Counted from the stretch's first letter, positions 53,540 through 63,073 are shown. The stretch: DNA of 64,000 nucleotides from Candidatus Freyarchaeota archaeon (GCA_030587365.1 JAUQZE010000023.1:1-64000); one strand, 5' to 3'. A program made the numbers and translations. Notes: generated by a model not told the origin, from the letters alone.

Positions 53540-54358
53540 CTAAACAACACTAAAGGTGGTGTTTGTGAACATATAGCCAAATGGACTTGTTACTGTGAGG
53601 TGGAGTTCATAGAAACTTCCCAGAGGTATAGTTGCGCCGGATTGTACTGTAATGTCATCTAGGAATAGACCAGGTATAAAGAGTGTAGCTGATGGCGCAG
53701 AATAGTCGCCACTACCCGAAGCTACTAAGGCTGGTGGTCCGGATATGTCATAGAGTTCGGCTTCTATGTGCAAATTATATCCTTGAAGAAAATTAAAGGA
53801 AATAAAAGTTACAGTGGCTTGCGTATCATCAATAGGATTCCGTACTGCCGGTCCAGTGGTAAGGTTACTCATAGGAGACAGAGCTCCAACTGGAGTTATG
53901 ACCATGGTTGAAAAGCCTGCTAGTGAGAATGCGTACCTCACATCTAAAATATTTTGGCTCAGGAAGGATGAGGTGCTCAAAAAGTTGCCTATGGTCCCTG
54001 TTTGGTTTAAAGCGGTAAGGTTCACACGCGTCACAATAAACAATGGCATTACTGAACCATGAGGAACGTACCACAGATTAATGGTTGGTACACCGTAGAT
54101 ATGAAGTGATTCGTTTAGAACATTGGTAACTAGTAATATGCTGTTTATGTCATAAAACCCATAATTGGTTACGAAAATTGTGTTGATTTTTGTGACCATC
54201 CCATTGTTATCTATACTGGCGGGAAGGTCGAATGGGTTTGGGGTGACTTTGATCTGCTGTGAGACTGCTGAAAGCGCAGCCGTTACTGGTATGGCTGCTA
54301 TGCCCAAAATTATTAGACCGATGAGAATTTTAAACGCCGTAAATTTTTTGACCGTAAT
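53540..54358 (-). CDS. Membrane-anchored or secreted beta-rich protein
   Basis: 272 residues if read from ATT 54358; a shorter reading from TTG 54307 gives 255. The longer reading adds TVKKFTAFKILIGLIILGIA, a basic-plus-hydrophobic N-terminus that completes a signal anchor, and GGAGG lies five bases before the ATT. The rest is beta-rich with Asn/Ser/Thr (VTNYGFYDINSILLVTNVL, LEVALYDIS-like strands) as in Ig-like extracellular domains. No start ATG or GTG fits. The membrane protein downstream is its likely partner. Confidence 0.55.
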   Translation of the reverse strand: MTVKKFTAFKILIGLIILGIAAIPVTAALSAVSQQIKVTPNPFDLPASIDNNGMVTKINTIFVTNYGFYDINSILLVTNVLNESLHIYGVPTINLWYVPHGSVMPLFIVTRVNLTALNQTGTIGNFLSTSSFLSQNILDVRYAFSLAGFSTMVITPVGALSPMSNLTTGPAVRNPIDDTQATVTFISFNFLQGYNLHIEAELYDISGPPALVASGSGDYSAPSATLFIPGLFLDDITVQSGATIPLGSFYELHLTVTSPFGYMFTNTTFSVV

Positions 54359-54537
54359 CGATTCCTCCGAAAGTCACTCTAATGGCAAACTTTTTTGTTA
54401 TATATATTTGCTTAACTTTCTAATAAAAGCTTCCAAAAGGGTAAGCAATAAATATACTAAAAAATGGAAAAAAGGCAATCCAAGGGAAATCTTTTAATTT
54501 AAAAACTATTATCCAAGAGGTAAAGTCAAGTATAAGG

Positions 54538-55416
54538 GTGAAGAAAACGCGTAAAAAGAAGAATGGGGCGAATCTTGAAAAGAAAAGGAGCCGGAGAAGA
54601 GGTAGTAGAACTCCAAAGAAGTTTATTTCTGACTCAATAAACCATTTTAATGTATTTTTTAAGGAATTCCACTCTACCTTTCTAACACGTAGACATCTCA
54701 AGCTTATAATTGCCTCAATTGTTGTCGGTGCACTGGGCGGTGTTGGCGCTGCGGCTTTCTTGTTTTTGATAGATTTCTTCACTAATTTTCTGTTGAGTTA
54801 CCCCACAAATTTTTGGGCACCGATAATAATCCTCGTACCTGCTATAGGTGGTCTTATAGTTGCTCTTATCACCTACAAACTTGCTCCCGAAAGTGAGGGG
54901 CATGGGGTTTCTGAGGTTATGGAATCTATAGCTAGAAAGAGGGGGAGAATACGTGCCAGAGTACCAATAGTAAAGATGGTCACCTCCGCGATAACAATCG
55001 GTTCTGGAGGAAGTGCAGGAGCTGAAGGCCCAATCGTTCAGATAGTTGGAGGAGCCGGTTCAGTGGTTGGAAGACTTTTCAAAATGGATGATGAATCGGT
55101 TAAACTCCTGGTAGTTTGTGGAGCGGCGGCGGGGATAAGTGCCATATTTAAGGCTCCTCTGGGTGGAGTTTTCTTCGGCTTGGAAATCGTTTACGGAGGA
55201 ATGGAAGCTATAGCATTGGTTCCTGTGGTATTATCCTCATTTGTCGCAACTATTATTGGCCAAGGAATCCTAGGAACAGAACCTCTACTCAGGCTCAGGA
55301 TCTTTACGGTTGTGAATCCCTTTGAATATTTGTTGTTCTTCGCTCTGGGTGTAGCATTCGGTTTACTGAGCATCTTTTGGATAAAAATATTTCATTATAT
55401 ATCTGAACGATTCTAA
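54538..55416 (+). CDS. ClC chloride channel, N-terminal fragment of a disrupted gene
   Basis: 292 codons from GTG 54538. After a basic cytosolic N-terminus (KKTRKKKNGANLEKK) come membrane helices and the ClC selectivity segments: GHGVSEVMES, TIGSGGSAGAEGP (with the gating Glu of the GxEGP motif) and AIFKAPLGGVFFGLE. The frame ends with TAA after SERF. The same frame continues after that stop with RLRVSRYLKPGIGGLLIG, which is normal ClC sequence, then needs a one-base shift to reach the second fragment. So the channel is broken unless the stop and shift are base errors. Confidence 0.8.
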   Translation: MKKTRKKKNGANLEKKRSRRRGSRTPKKFISDSINHFNVFFKEFHSTFLTRRHLKLIIASIVVGALGGVGAAAFLFLIDFFTNFLLSYPTNFWAPIIILVPAIGGLIVALITYKLAPESEGHGVSEVMESIARKRGRIRARVPIVKMVTSAITIGSGGSAGAEGPIVQIVGGAGSVVGRLFKMDDESVKLLVVCGAAAGISAIFKAPLGGVFFGLEIVYGGMEAIALVPVVLSSFVATIIGQGILGTEPLLRLRIFTVVNPFEYLLFFALGVAFGLLSIFWIKIFHYISERF

Positions 55417-55514
55417 CGCCTAAGGGTGTCAAGGTATTTGAAACCAGGAATCGGAGGACTACTAATAGGTTTATAATATTTTTCTTCCCTCAGATAATAG
55501 GAGGAGGCTACCAT

Positions 55515-56507
55515 GTGATTGATAACTTACTTTTTATTCCCGTAACCATAATCTTATTCCTTATACTTGGTTTGTTAAAGATTATAGGCACCTCGATAAC
55601 ATTGGGAAGCGGAGGAAGTGGGGGTGCCTTCGCCCCCATGATGTTCATAGGAGCGATGTTCGGTGGTGCCTACGGAGTTACAATGCAATGGTTGCTTTTC
55701 GGAAATACGTTTGGACCCCTCACTCCACTCCTACTGCCCTACATTGGAAGCTTAACAAGTCCTATCTTTCGATACTTTTCACCTGCTATAGCTTTTGAGC
55801 CTATGGCTTATGCATTGGTAGGCATGGCTGCACTTATAGCCTCTGGAGCCAGAGCTCCCTTAACCGGTATAGTTTTGGTCACGGAGATCACAAGAAACTA
55901 TGACATGGTTCTGCCGCTTATGCTTGCTTGTATCACAGCATACCTCATAAGCCGTTTCATTATGAGAGGAGACCTCTATACGGAGACCCTCCTGAAAAAG
56001 GGCATTGACCTAGTAGAAGAGAGACATGCGGACATACTTGACCGAGCTAGGGTAGGCGATGTTATGTCCAAGCCACAAGTGGTGTCTTCCGAGATGCAGA
56101 TTTTTCAGGTGCTGGAGATGATAGGCAAGTATCATTATCACGGTTTCCCTGTTTTGGATAATGGCACTTTAGTTGGTGTTATTGATGCGGATACGGTGGA
56201 TAGAGAGGTGGCAGAAGGGCGCGAAACAAAAAGGGTGGGAGAAGTCGCCGATAGAAATTTGGTTACAATATTCCCCGAACAAACTCTACATGAAGCGCTA
56301 GATAAAATGCTTGAAGAGCGAAGGGATAGACTGATTGTGGTGGATCGCAAGAAGCAAAAAAATGTTATTGGTATATTAACAAGGACGGATATTCTGGAGG
56401 TCCATGAAATAAAACTAATAATGGAGCATGGAGGGGGAAAGCTAAAAGAGAAGCTTCAAAAAATTGCAAAAATTGACCAGGAATACCGCGAAGAAATGGA
56501 AATATAA
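55515..56507 (+). CDS. ClC chloride channel C-terminal fragment with CBS pair
   Basis: 330 codons. It begins inside the channel: the frame is open further upstream (FFFPQIIGGGYHVIDNLLF) and only joins the first fragment after correcting a shift near 55470. It holds the second selectivity part GSGGSGGAFAPMMFIGAMFG, AALIASGARAPLTGIVLVTE, and a C-terminal CBS domain pair (GVIDADTVD, VGEVADRNLVTIFPEQTLHE, GILTRTDILEV), which binds adenine nucleotides and gates the channel in relatives. Confidence 0.8.
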   Translation: MIDNLLFIPVTIILFLILGLLKIIGTSITLGSGGSGGAFAPMMFIGAMFGGAYGVTMQWLLFGNTFGPLTPLLLPYIGSLTSPIFRYFSPAIAFEPMAYALVGMAALIASGARAPLTGIVLVTEITRNYDMVLPLMLACITAYLISRFIMRGDLYTETLLKKGIDLVEERHADILDRARVGDVMSKPQVVSSEMQIFQVLEMIGKYHYHGFPVLDNGTLVGVIDADTVDREVAEGRETKRVGEVADRNLVTIFPEQTLHEALDKMLEERRDRLIVVDRKKQKNVIGILTRTDILEVHEIKLIMEHGGGKLKEKLQKIAKIDQEYREEMEI

Positions 56508-56634
56508 ATTCACAGCAATAAGGGCCTTTATAATTTAGAGAGAGGGAGAGTTAAAACTTTTATTCTAAACCTTAAATGAAATCAAATATTGTTTCCAGTT
56601 AAACACTCTAATCCTCACTATCATATGCTTAAAT

Positions 56635-56931
56635 TTATTTTATTTGGAATAATGGTTGACTTATTCTTTCATTCTTACACTTCGGGCATCTTGAAGGCAT
56701 CTTTGGCTTCTTTAAACCCTTGAAGACAAAGCCGCACTTTAGACAGGTTGGAGGCACCATAATCAGCTTGCTCTCCGTTTTCTTTAGAGTAAGAGCTATG
56801 TGGTGTAGGTCTTCAAGAATTAATCTCCTATCGAAGAATCTAAGCTCCTGGCATAAGTAGTCAAGGCTCACAGGCTCGTTTGTTCTCAATATTTTAACTA
56901 TTTTTTCTCTCCTCGTGTCCCAAGCTTCCAT
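56635..56931 (-). CDS. HTH/zinc-ribbon transcriptional regulator, archaeal
   Basis: 98 residues from ATG 56931 (MEAWDTRREKIVKILRTNEP), preferred over ATG 56955 because GGTGAT stands before it. A winged-helix N-terminal half (VSLDYLCQELRFFDRRLILE) is followed by a zinc ribbon (CLKCGFVFKG...CPKCKNE). This two-part layout is a known archaeal family of predicted regulators. It begins 36 bases after the nitronate monooxygenase and is probably in its operon. Confidence 0.8.
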   Translation of the reverse strand: MEAWDTRREKIVKILRTNEPVSLDYLCQELRFFDRRLILEDLHHIALTLKKTESKLIMVPPTCLKCGFVFKGLKKPKMPSRCPKCKNERISQPLFQIK

Positions 56932-56967
56932 TGTATCACCAGTATATGCAGTCACAATGGAGCTATT

Positions 56968-57930
56968 CTAGTGTCGCTTTAGGCGTTCAAGAATTTGCTT
57001 TGCTCCGTTTATTATCTCGTCTATGACTTCTTTTACTGTGAGTACTTTGCCGATTCTTCCAACAGCCATACCTAGGGTAAGAATCCCTGCGTCAACATCT
57101 CCTGTCTCCCAGGCTTTCTTACCTAGCTGGCCGCTTATTATTGGCAGGACTTCCTCAAGGCTGGCTCCTTTTGCTTCCATTTCTTGTGCGGTTAAGGCGG
57201 GCTTGTTCTTGATAACTCTCGAAGCCAGTTTGAAGGGCTTCCCTATGAGCAGAGTATCGCTGTCTTTGGCATTAACTATCCATTCCTTAATCTTCGGGTG
57301 CACATCACACTCTCTAGTAGCTACGAAACGTGTACCCATAACAACACCTTCAGCACCAAGGGAAAGGGCAGCAAGAAAACTTCTTGAATCGCAAATACCG
57401 CCTCCGGCACAAACGGGGATTTTAACAGCGTCAACGGTTTCTGGAACCAGTATGAGGGTTGTCACATCGTCAAGACCGGGGTGGCCTCCGCACTCGAAGC
57501 CTACAATTGAGACGGCGTCGCAGCCAATTCTCTCAGCTGTCTTGGCGTATCTGACTCCTGCGACCTTGTGAATTAGCTTTATGCCCGCCTCCTTCAGTCG
57601 GGGGACGTATGGCTCTGGACTGGTTCCCGAAGACTCAACTATTTCAATCCCTTCATCGATGAAGAGGTCGATATCCTTCTCAACTGGTCTTGGCCTCATG
57701 GCGGGAAACAGGTTTAGGTTTACGCCGAAGGGTTTTTTTGTTAGCTTTCTTGTTTTCTGAATCTCCTTACGCAGATCTTCCGGGTTCTCAAAAGTGGTGG
57801 AGGCCAGAATTCCGAGACCACCAGCGTTTGAAATGGCTGCGACAAGTTCGGCTCTTGAGAGAAGATGCATAGCTCCGCCAATAATGGGGTAATCAATATT
57901 GAAAAGTTCAGTGATCCTAGTTTTAAACAT
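56968..57930 (-). CDS. Nitronate monooxygenase / FabK-like flavoprotein
   Basis: 320 residues of the FMN TIM-barrel family. N-terminal TRITELFNIDYPIIGGAM and NAGGLGILAS for FMN, HKVAGVRYAKTAERIGCDAV, VGFECGGHPG (the segment that binds FMN phosphate), then CAGGGICDSRSFLAALSLGA and VVMGTRFVATRE. Members oxidise nitronates or reduce enoyl thioesters; which of the two cannot be told here. It is followed by a regulator gene on the same strand. ATG 57930 is preceded by GGTGGGTAA. Confidence 0.88.
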   Translation of the reverse strand: MFKTRITELFNIDYPIIGGAMHLLSRAELVAAISNAGGLGILASTTFENPEDLRKEIQKTRKLTKKPFGVNLNLFPAMRPRPVEKDIDLFIDEGIEIVESSGTSPEPYVPRLKEAGIKLIHKVAGVRYAKTAERIGCDAVSIVGFECGGHPGLDDVTTLILVPETVDAVKIPVCAGGGICDSRSFLAALSLGAEGVVMGTRFVATRECDVHPKIKEWIVNAKDSDTLLIGKPFKLASRVIKNKPALTAQEMEAKGASLEEVLPIISGQLGKKAWETGDVDAGILTLGMAVGRIGKVLTVKEVIDEIINGAKQILERLKRH

Positions 57931-58100
57931 CTTTACCCACCCTAAGTACTGGTATAACTACATTAATTGCTGATAGTATAACTATTATGTTTTATATATT
58001 CTTATTGATTAGAAATGAATTATTCTTGGAAATGGTTTGAGCGAGTTGAGGTAAAAACTAGGATATAAAGGAGGGTAAGGAAAAGGGTTCAAAGTTTTGA

Positions 58101-58535
58101 TCAAGTAAAAATTGTGCTCCGTACGTTAAACTTGATTTTTGGTGCAATTTGTTCAATGAAATGTGTCACTCCATAAACAACAGACCCAAATTCTACTTTG
58201 AAGTTACTTTCAGTAGTATCTTTTGGCATATCAGCTTCAACCCATATTCCATTCGCATCTGCACTGAAAGTTACTTCATGATGAGTGAAGTTTGCAACCA
58301 AGCAGGAATAGAAGAGGTTTTCCCTTTCCTCCTTTGGAATGTCTTTTAGTAAGGCGACTAGCGCCTTTATATTTATCCAATCCTCACTTACACGTGTTTG
58401 AACCAAAAAAGAATTCCCTGATATTCCGAAGGCAACGAAAAGCATCGAGTTTGCTTCGTCTCTCTTTATATCTTTTAAATCCATATTCTTCAGCCATTTT
58501 TCAACTTTGTCTAAAAGAGAACCTTTAATCGGCAT
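58101..58535 (-). CDS. YbjN/type III secretion chaperone-like protein
   Basis: 144 residues: a first helix LLDKVEKWLKNM, then beta strands (NSMLFVAFGISGNSFLVQTR) and a helix, then GIWVEADMPKDTT and a last helix (GSVVYGVTHFIEQIAPKI). This order resembles YbjN and related chaperone-like folds, but sequence support is weak. Stand-alone, ATG 58535. Possible role in protein quality control or binding; not known. Confidence 0.5.
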   Translation of the reverse strand: MPIKGSLLDKVEKWLKNMDLKDIKRDEANSMLFVAFGISGNSFLVQTRVSEDWINIKALVALLKDIPKEERENLFYSCLVANFTHHEVTFSADANGIWVEADMPKDTTESNFKVEFGSVVYGVTHFIEQIAPKIKFNVRSTIFT

Positions 58536-58744
58536 GGATAACCACTAACCTCACAAAATAATTTTTGGTTTTAATTGTCTTGTATTCATTATTTAAAGCT
58601 TTATCCCTTTAAGCTCCTCAATGTTTAAGAAGCTTAATGAGAGTGTGAACCAATAGATTAGAGTGTTATAATACGTCCCTCTGTTCATATTCAATAAACA
58701 GAGGCGGCGGAGGGCGATCAATATTCTTGGCTCAAAATAGGTCC

Positions 58745-59836
58745 CTATACTCTTTTTGCGGCTTCAATAATGGGTTTCACAAAGTCTTCTGGTTCCACCA
58801 TAGGTATTTCCCAATCCGGGCGCTTGAATATTTTCTTTATCTTTGATTTCACTTCTCTCTCGTCTGTGGGGTCCACTCCCTTCAGAGAGTTCTCTAGGTC
58901 TTTCAGGTAATTTTCTGGTCTGCAGTAGAAGTCTCCTGAGAACATGAGGTCTTCTATTTTTCCCTCAGGATTTATTAGGATGTGCACAACCAATTCTCTT
59001 TCTCTTTTGTTTTTTGCGAACACGAATTTGTAACCCTTTTTTAGCTTTTTCTTGGGAAATCTCGTCATACTTGAGAAGGCGAATTTGTTTTCGGGTGAAT
59101 TTGCGTAGTCTCGCCACTTCTGGTATATCTCCCTTTCGGCGTCCAGTATTCCCCCTTCTTCGAATTCTACTCCCAGTGCTTTTTGGAAGGCTTCTGTAAA
59201 CGCTGTCTTGAATTCCTCATTGCTGGGAGTTCTCCCGGTCTCATTCTCTACGCTGGTTATAATTTCAGACAGGTCTTTTATTCTCTTGTCTCTGAACTTC
59301 TCGGGGTGTAATATCACAACATCTTCAAAGTATTTGAAGTTGAGTTCTTTTAACGAAAGTATGCATTGCATGACCACAAAGTTTTCTCTTTCTGTGAATC
59401 CGAATCCGGTTATTTTCCGGTTTCCCACCATAACGTCACCGGCGTACCTGTACCAAGCATCTTTAACCCCCAACTTTTTGTAGCCCTCAGTGAGGGCTTC
59501 TCCCACCTTCCTGAAAGCGTCATCGAGCTTGGGGAAAAAACCCCTGTCCACGGTAAGGCCTAATCCTCTACTACCCACAGGGTCGATGAGAATAACTCCC
59601 CCACCGATTGGTCTACGCACAACATCGATATCTTTTTGCTCCGCTCCGGCGTAGTCTATAGCTAGATCCAAATCTTGGTATCTTCCGATGCTTATGGAGT
59701 ACTTTGAGAAGCCTGAGAGCAGGAAAGTATTGGGGCTGATTCCCAGCATTTTTCCTTCTATTGATGTCATAGCGTAGGCGACTATATCCGGACCATCAAG
59801 GCTAGGAGCCCAGAGTAGCCTCCATTTGGCTGGCAA
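58745..59836 (-). CDS. Lipoate-protein ligase A family protein, second copy
   Basis: 363 residues, paralogous along the whole length to the 29057-30142 protein. It has VVRRPIGGGVILID (residues 72-85) in place of RRLGVGGGTIF, VGNRKITGFGF with the active-site Lys, and MFSGDFYCRPENYLKDLE in the C-terminal domain. The TTG start at 59836 has GGGAGGATAATC before it. Having two such genes in 30 kb suggests different acceptor proteins or substrates. It stands alone between spacers. Confidence 0.82.
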   Translation of the reverse strand: MPAKWRLLWAPSLDGPDIVAYAMTSIEGKMLGISPNTFLLSGFSKYSISIGRYQDLDLAIDYAGAEQKDIDVVRRPIGGGVILIDPVGSRGLGLTVDRGFFPKLDDAFRKVGEALTEGYKKLGVKDAWYRYAGDVMVGNRKITGFGFTERENFVVMQCILSLKELNFKYFEDVVILHPEKFRDKRIKDLSEIITSVENETGRTPSNEEFKTAFTEAFQKALGVEFEEGGILDAEREIYQKWRDYANSPENKFAFSSMTRFPKKKLKKGYKFVFAKNKRERELVVHILINPEGKIEDLMFSGDFYCRPENYLKDLENSLKGVDPTDEREVKSKIKKIFKRPDWEIPMVEPEDFVKPIIEAAKRV

Positions 59837-60166
59837 GATTATCCTCCCTTTTTTTCAATCTTTTTGGCAATTTAACTTTTTAAACATATTTTTTCCGCAC
59901 TATTATTTAAATTCTTCTTAAAAAATATTGATGTTCCAATAGCTAATAAAAAGGCTTTGTAAACCCATTTATAACAATTAATTAACTTAAGAATTCGAAG
60001 CGTGTTATCCATCATTTGGTTGGATATTGTTTAATTAAAAAAATATTGATTTTATTCGCTTCGTATGATAAAGTTTAGGGATGTCATTTTTATCGGTTCG
60101 ATGTCGGTTACACCATGAAGACTTATCCTATTTGAAAACACAGGTACGTAGTAGCAGGTAGTTTTA
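59837..60166. other. Intergenic stretch, 330 bases
   Basis: AT-rich, between two minus-strand genes; the right part is 3' to the dehydrogenase and the left part holds the lipoate ligase-like promoter (TTTTTAAACATATTTT near 59877-59892). Nothing else was seen. Confidence 0.4.
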
Positions 60167-61234
60167 CTATTTTTGGAAATTGATGATTGTTTTTATTTCT
60201 TCGAAGTCACTTTTGAAGGCTAAGGAGGATTTTTCGGGTGTGAGTTCTCGGGATACCAGTTTGCCTATCACTTGGGGATATTTTTTCTTTATTTCAAGTA
60301 GATCTTTTAGGCCCATTTCGAAGTGTTTTTTGTTGGAGCTTACCGACCCGAATGATACTTTGTTCCCCATCACCATATTAGTGAAAATTTTTCCGAAATC
60401 GTCACACTCTTGTATTTCCCGGTAAAGTCCTAAGAAGCACAGTGCACCATTTGATTTTAGTAGTTCACAGCACTCTAACGCCGCTGAAGCTGCCCCCGAC
60501 GCCTCGACAATTATGTCAAATTTCTTCCCTAATGTGGAAAGCGGATTTTCCCTCTCATCAAGATATTCTCCTCCGACATCTCTGACGATTTGAGCCTTGG
60601 TACTCTCAACACGGTTTCTTGAAACATTGAGCACATTAAAACCCTTCAATCGAAGAACCATAGTAGCCAGTAAACCCAGTGGTCCTGCACCTATAACCAG
60701 AACGTCTTCGGGTTTCCAAACCACTCTTTCTTGAATCTTTAATAGTTGGGTAATTCCTTTTTCCGTTATGCTTAACGGTTCTAGAAATACCGCCTCATCC
60801 TTCACCTCTTCGGGAACTTTGATCAGATAACCCGCACCGGTGACAGCGTAATCGGAAGCGAACCCGTGCAGCTTTAAAATCCCATGCTCCAGATAGTCCC
60901 CCGTTGTGCACATATCGGTCTCACCCTTTCTACAGTTTAAACAGTTCTGCACGCAGGGTCTCCTAACCGTCGGCACCACAAAATCGCCAACCGAAACATT
61001 CTTCACCTTTTCTCCAATTTCATCTACAATTCCCACAGCTTCATGGCCGATTATTAAATATGGAGAACCTTCCGGGGGCACTCCAGAATAGCCGTCATTT
61101 ATTTCCCTATCAGTTGCATCAATTCCCACCTTCAAAATTTTGAGCACAGCTTCATTTTCTTTAGGTTCTGGTTTGTGTACCTCCATCAACTGGACGGAAT
61201 TTCTTTCAGGGGGAGTTGTAACAATAGCCCTCAT
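60167..61234 (-). CDS. Zinc-dependent medium-chain dehydrogenase, glucose dehydrogenase type
   Basis: 355 residues. The Rossmann motif is VLVIGAGPLGLLATMV (about residue 182). Structural-zinc cysteines are in CVQNCLNCRKGETDMC. At the catalytic site residue 39 is Asp (GIDATDREI) where most relatives have Cys; His 64 and Glu 65 (GHEAVG) are kept. Aspartate here is known from haloarchaeal glucose dehydrogenase, so the enzyme is probably an NAD(P)-linked glucose or related sugar dehydrogenase. Specificity cannot be fixed from sequence. ATG 61234. Confidence 0.8.
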   Translation of the reverse strand: MRAIVTTPPERNSVQLMEVHKPEPKENEAVLKILKVGIDATDREINDGYSGVPPEGSPYLIIGHEAVGIVDEIGEKVKNVSVGDFVVPTVRRPCVQNCLNCRKGETDMCTTGDYLEHGILKLHGFASDYAVTGAGYLIKVPEEVKDEAVFLEPLSITEKGITQLLKIQERVVWKPEDVLVIGAGPLGLLATMVLRLKGFNVLNVSRNRVESTKAQIVRDVGGEYLDERENPLSTLGKKFDIIVEASGAASAALECCELLKSNGALCFLGLYREIQECDDFGKIFTNMVMGNKVSFGSVSSNKKHFEMGLKDLLEIKKKYPQVIGKLVSRELTPEKSSLAFKSDFEEIKTIINFQK

Positions 61235-61458
61235 TCAACGACCCTCCAATATTCCAATTCAGGAATAGTTAACATGAAAATTACATTCAACACTCAAGTA
61301 GAAAGGCCGATAAGGGTTCACCTACGTCTTTGTGAACTTACCTTCTCACTAGACCAAATACACTCGTTAATCTTTTACACAGTTTAGCGGATTTCAAACT
61401 TATCAATTTTACCCAATTTTGGATGAAAAAATAATATTGAGAAATTAAAGAATGATAA

Positions 61459-61468
61459 AAATATATTA
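61459..61468 (+). promoter_or_regulatory. TATA box of the first methyltransferase gene
   Basis: AAATATATTA lies 25-34 bases before ATG 61493, which suggests a leaderless transcript starting at the start codon. Confidence 0.45.
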
Positions 61469-61492
61469 AACTGGTCTGTATTGGTTAGAAAC

Positions 61493-62182
61493 ATGAATAA
61501 AGATATTGTTCTTAAAAGATTTGACAATTTAGCCCCAAATTATGATAATTACGTTCTAAAGATCGAGGGTTACTCGAAAACAATTGATAGAATTATAGAG
61601 TTAGCGAGACCCAAAAAGACGGACACTGTTTTAGACTTGGGAGTTGGAACCGGCGCAGTTAGCTTCAAACTTGCACCCAAAGTGAGGAAGGTATATGCCA
61701 GGGATATTTCTGAGCCGATGCTGCAAATCGCCAGAGAAAAGGCCTTGAAGAGTAATATCGAGAATATCGAATTTGGGTATGGTAGTTTTTCCGAGCCTAA
61801 ATGCAGCGAAAAGGTTGATTTAATCGTTAGCAACCTAGCTTTCCACCACCTATTCGACGAAGAAAAAAGGGTTGCAATAAAAGCATGGTATAATATTCTA
61901 AAGCCCGGAGGAAGGGTACTCGTAGGGGATTTTATGTGGTTTTTTGACCACAAAAAGGATCCGGAGAGAGAAGAAAAACTTATTCGCAGAATTGTTAAGG
62001 ATCTAAAAGACCCCAGCAAAGATTTGGAGGAGGCAATAGAAGAGCAAAAGAAGAGAGACCACCCATCTTATGTTCACGATTTAAAGGCTTTCTTTGAAGA
62101 AGCCGGTTTCAAGGTGGAAGGCATAGAGGAGATAGTGTCGCCGGCAATGGGAATAATCATCGCAAGAAAGCCTAAGCAATAA
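61493..62182 (+). CDS. SAM-dependent methyltransferase, class I
   Basis: 229 residues from ATG 61493 (the TTG 61481 is unlikely because it lies inside the leader). Motif I VLDLGVGTGAVSF near residue 51, YARDISEPMLQIAR for the ribose, NIEFGYGSFSEP and LIVSNLAFHHL. A gene of the same order and about half the residues identical follows 64 bases later. Targets of this branch are usually small molecules. The close TATA box fits a leaderless start. Confidence 0.88.
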   Translation: MNKDIVLKRFDNLAPNYDNYVLKIEGYSKTIDRIIELARPKKTDTVLDLGVGTGAVSFKLAPKVRKVYARDISEPMLQIAREKALKSNIENIEFGYGSFSEPKCSEKVDLIVSNLAFHHLFDEEKRVAIKAWYNILKPGGRVLVGDFMWFFDHKKDPEREEKLIRRIVKDLKDPSKDLEEAIEEQKKRDHPSYVHDLKAFFEEAGFKVEGIEEIVSPAMGIIIARKPKQ

Positions 62183-62246
62183 TTTTTTTATAATATGCCT
62201 AATGTTTAGTTAATAATAGTTTGTGATGTTCCAAATATTTTTGGTG

Positions 62247-62939
62247 ATGACGTTGTCCAATAAAGATGTGGTGGAGCGTTTTGATGGTGTAGCGGAAAGC
62301 TATGATGAACGCACTTCAAAATGGCCCGGGTATGATAAGCTAATAATAAGAATTGTTGAGTTAGCAAATCCCAGGGAAAGTGACATTGTGCTAGACATGG
62401 GGGCAGGAACCGGTAGTGTTTCATTCGCCTTTGCGCCAAAAGTGAGTAGGGTTGTGGCTATGGATATTGCGGAAAAAATGCTGAAGGTCGGTAGAAAAAA
62501 AGCCAAAGAGAATAATTTACAAAATGTTGAATTTAGATACGGCGACTTCGAGAACCCAAACTACAAAGAAAAAGTGGACATTATTGTAACCAACATCGCC
62601 TTCCACCATCTCACCCATGAACAAAAAAGAAAAGTAATAAGAAACTGGTACGATCTCCTTAAACCCGGAGGAAGAGTGATTATAGGAGATATGATGTTTT
62701 TCTTCGACCCGATTAAGGAGAGGGAGAGAGCAATCAAGTTAATGGCAGTTCTCGCTGAGAGATACGCGGTTAAGAAAAAGGGTGAAGATTTGAAAAGCAC
62801 CATGGAGAGATACAAGAAAACAGATCACCCCATATATGTTTACACACTAAAAGAGTTTTTCGAAGAAGCAGGTTACAGGGTGACAGCGATAGAAGAAATA
62901 GTGCCACCAATCCTGGGGATAATATGCGCTCAAAAATAA
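62247..62939 (+). CDS. SAM-dependent methyltransferase, class I, second copy
   Basis: 230 residues from ATG 62247 (MTLSNKDVVERFDGVAESYD); GTG 62223 would add eight residues. Motif I VLDMGAGTGSVSF near residue 51, VAMDIAEKMLKVGR, VEFRYGDFENPN and IIVTNIAFHHLTHE. Both copies share the C-terminal part (KRVTAIEEIV / EGIEEIVSP), so this is a tandem duplication. The substrate may be a quinone, lipid precursor or other small molecule. Confidence 0.88.
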   Translation: MTLSNKDVVERFDGVAESYDERTSKWPGYDKLIIRIVELANPRESDIVLDMGAGTGSVSFAFAPKVSRVVAMDIAEKMLKVGRKKAKENNLQNVEFRYGDFENPNYKEKVDIIVTNIAFHHLTHEQKRKVIRNWYDLLKPGGRVIIGDMMFFFDPIKERERAIKLMAVLAERYAVKKKGEDLKSTMERYKKTDHPIYVYTLKEFFEEAGYRVTAIEEIVPPILGIICAQK

Positions 62940-63073
62940 TAACAAACTAGTCAGGAAACAAAACTAATACTCCCATAGATTGCAGAAGATGTCTCTTTAA
63001 TGTCAAAAAGCCGTGTCAGCTGAAATTTCTAGGGTTTTCTCTTTTCCTAGGGCTTAAAGGCATTTAATGGAAA

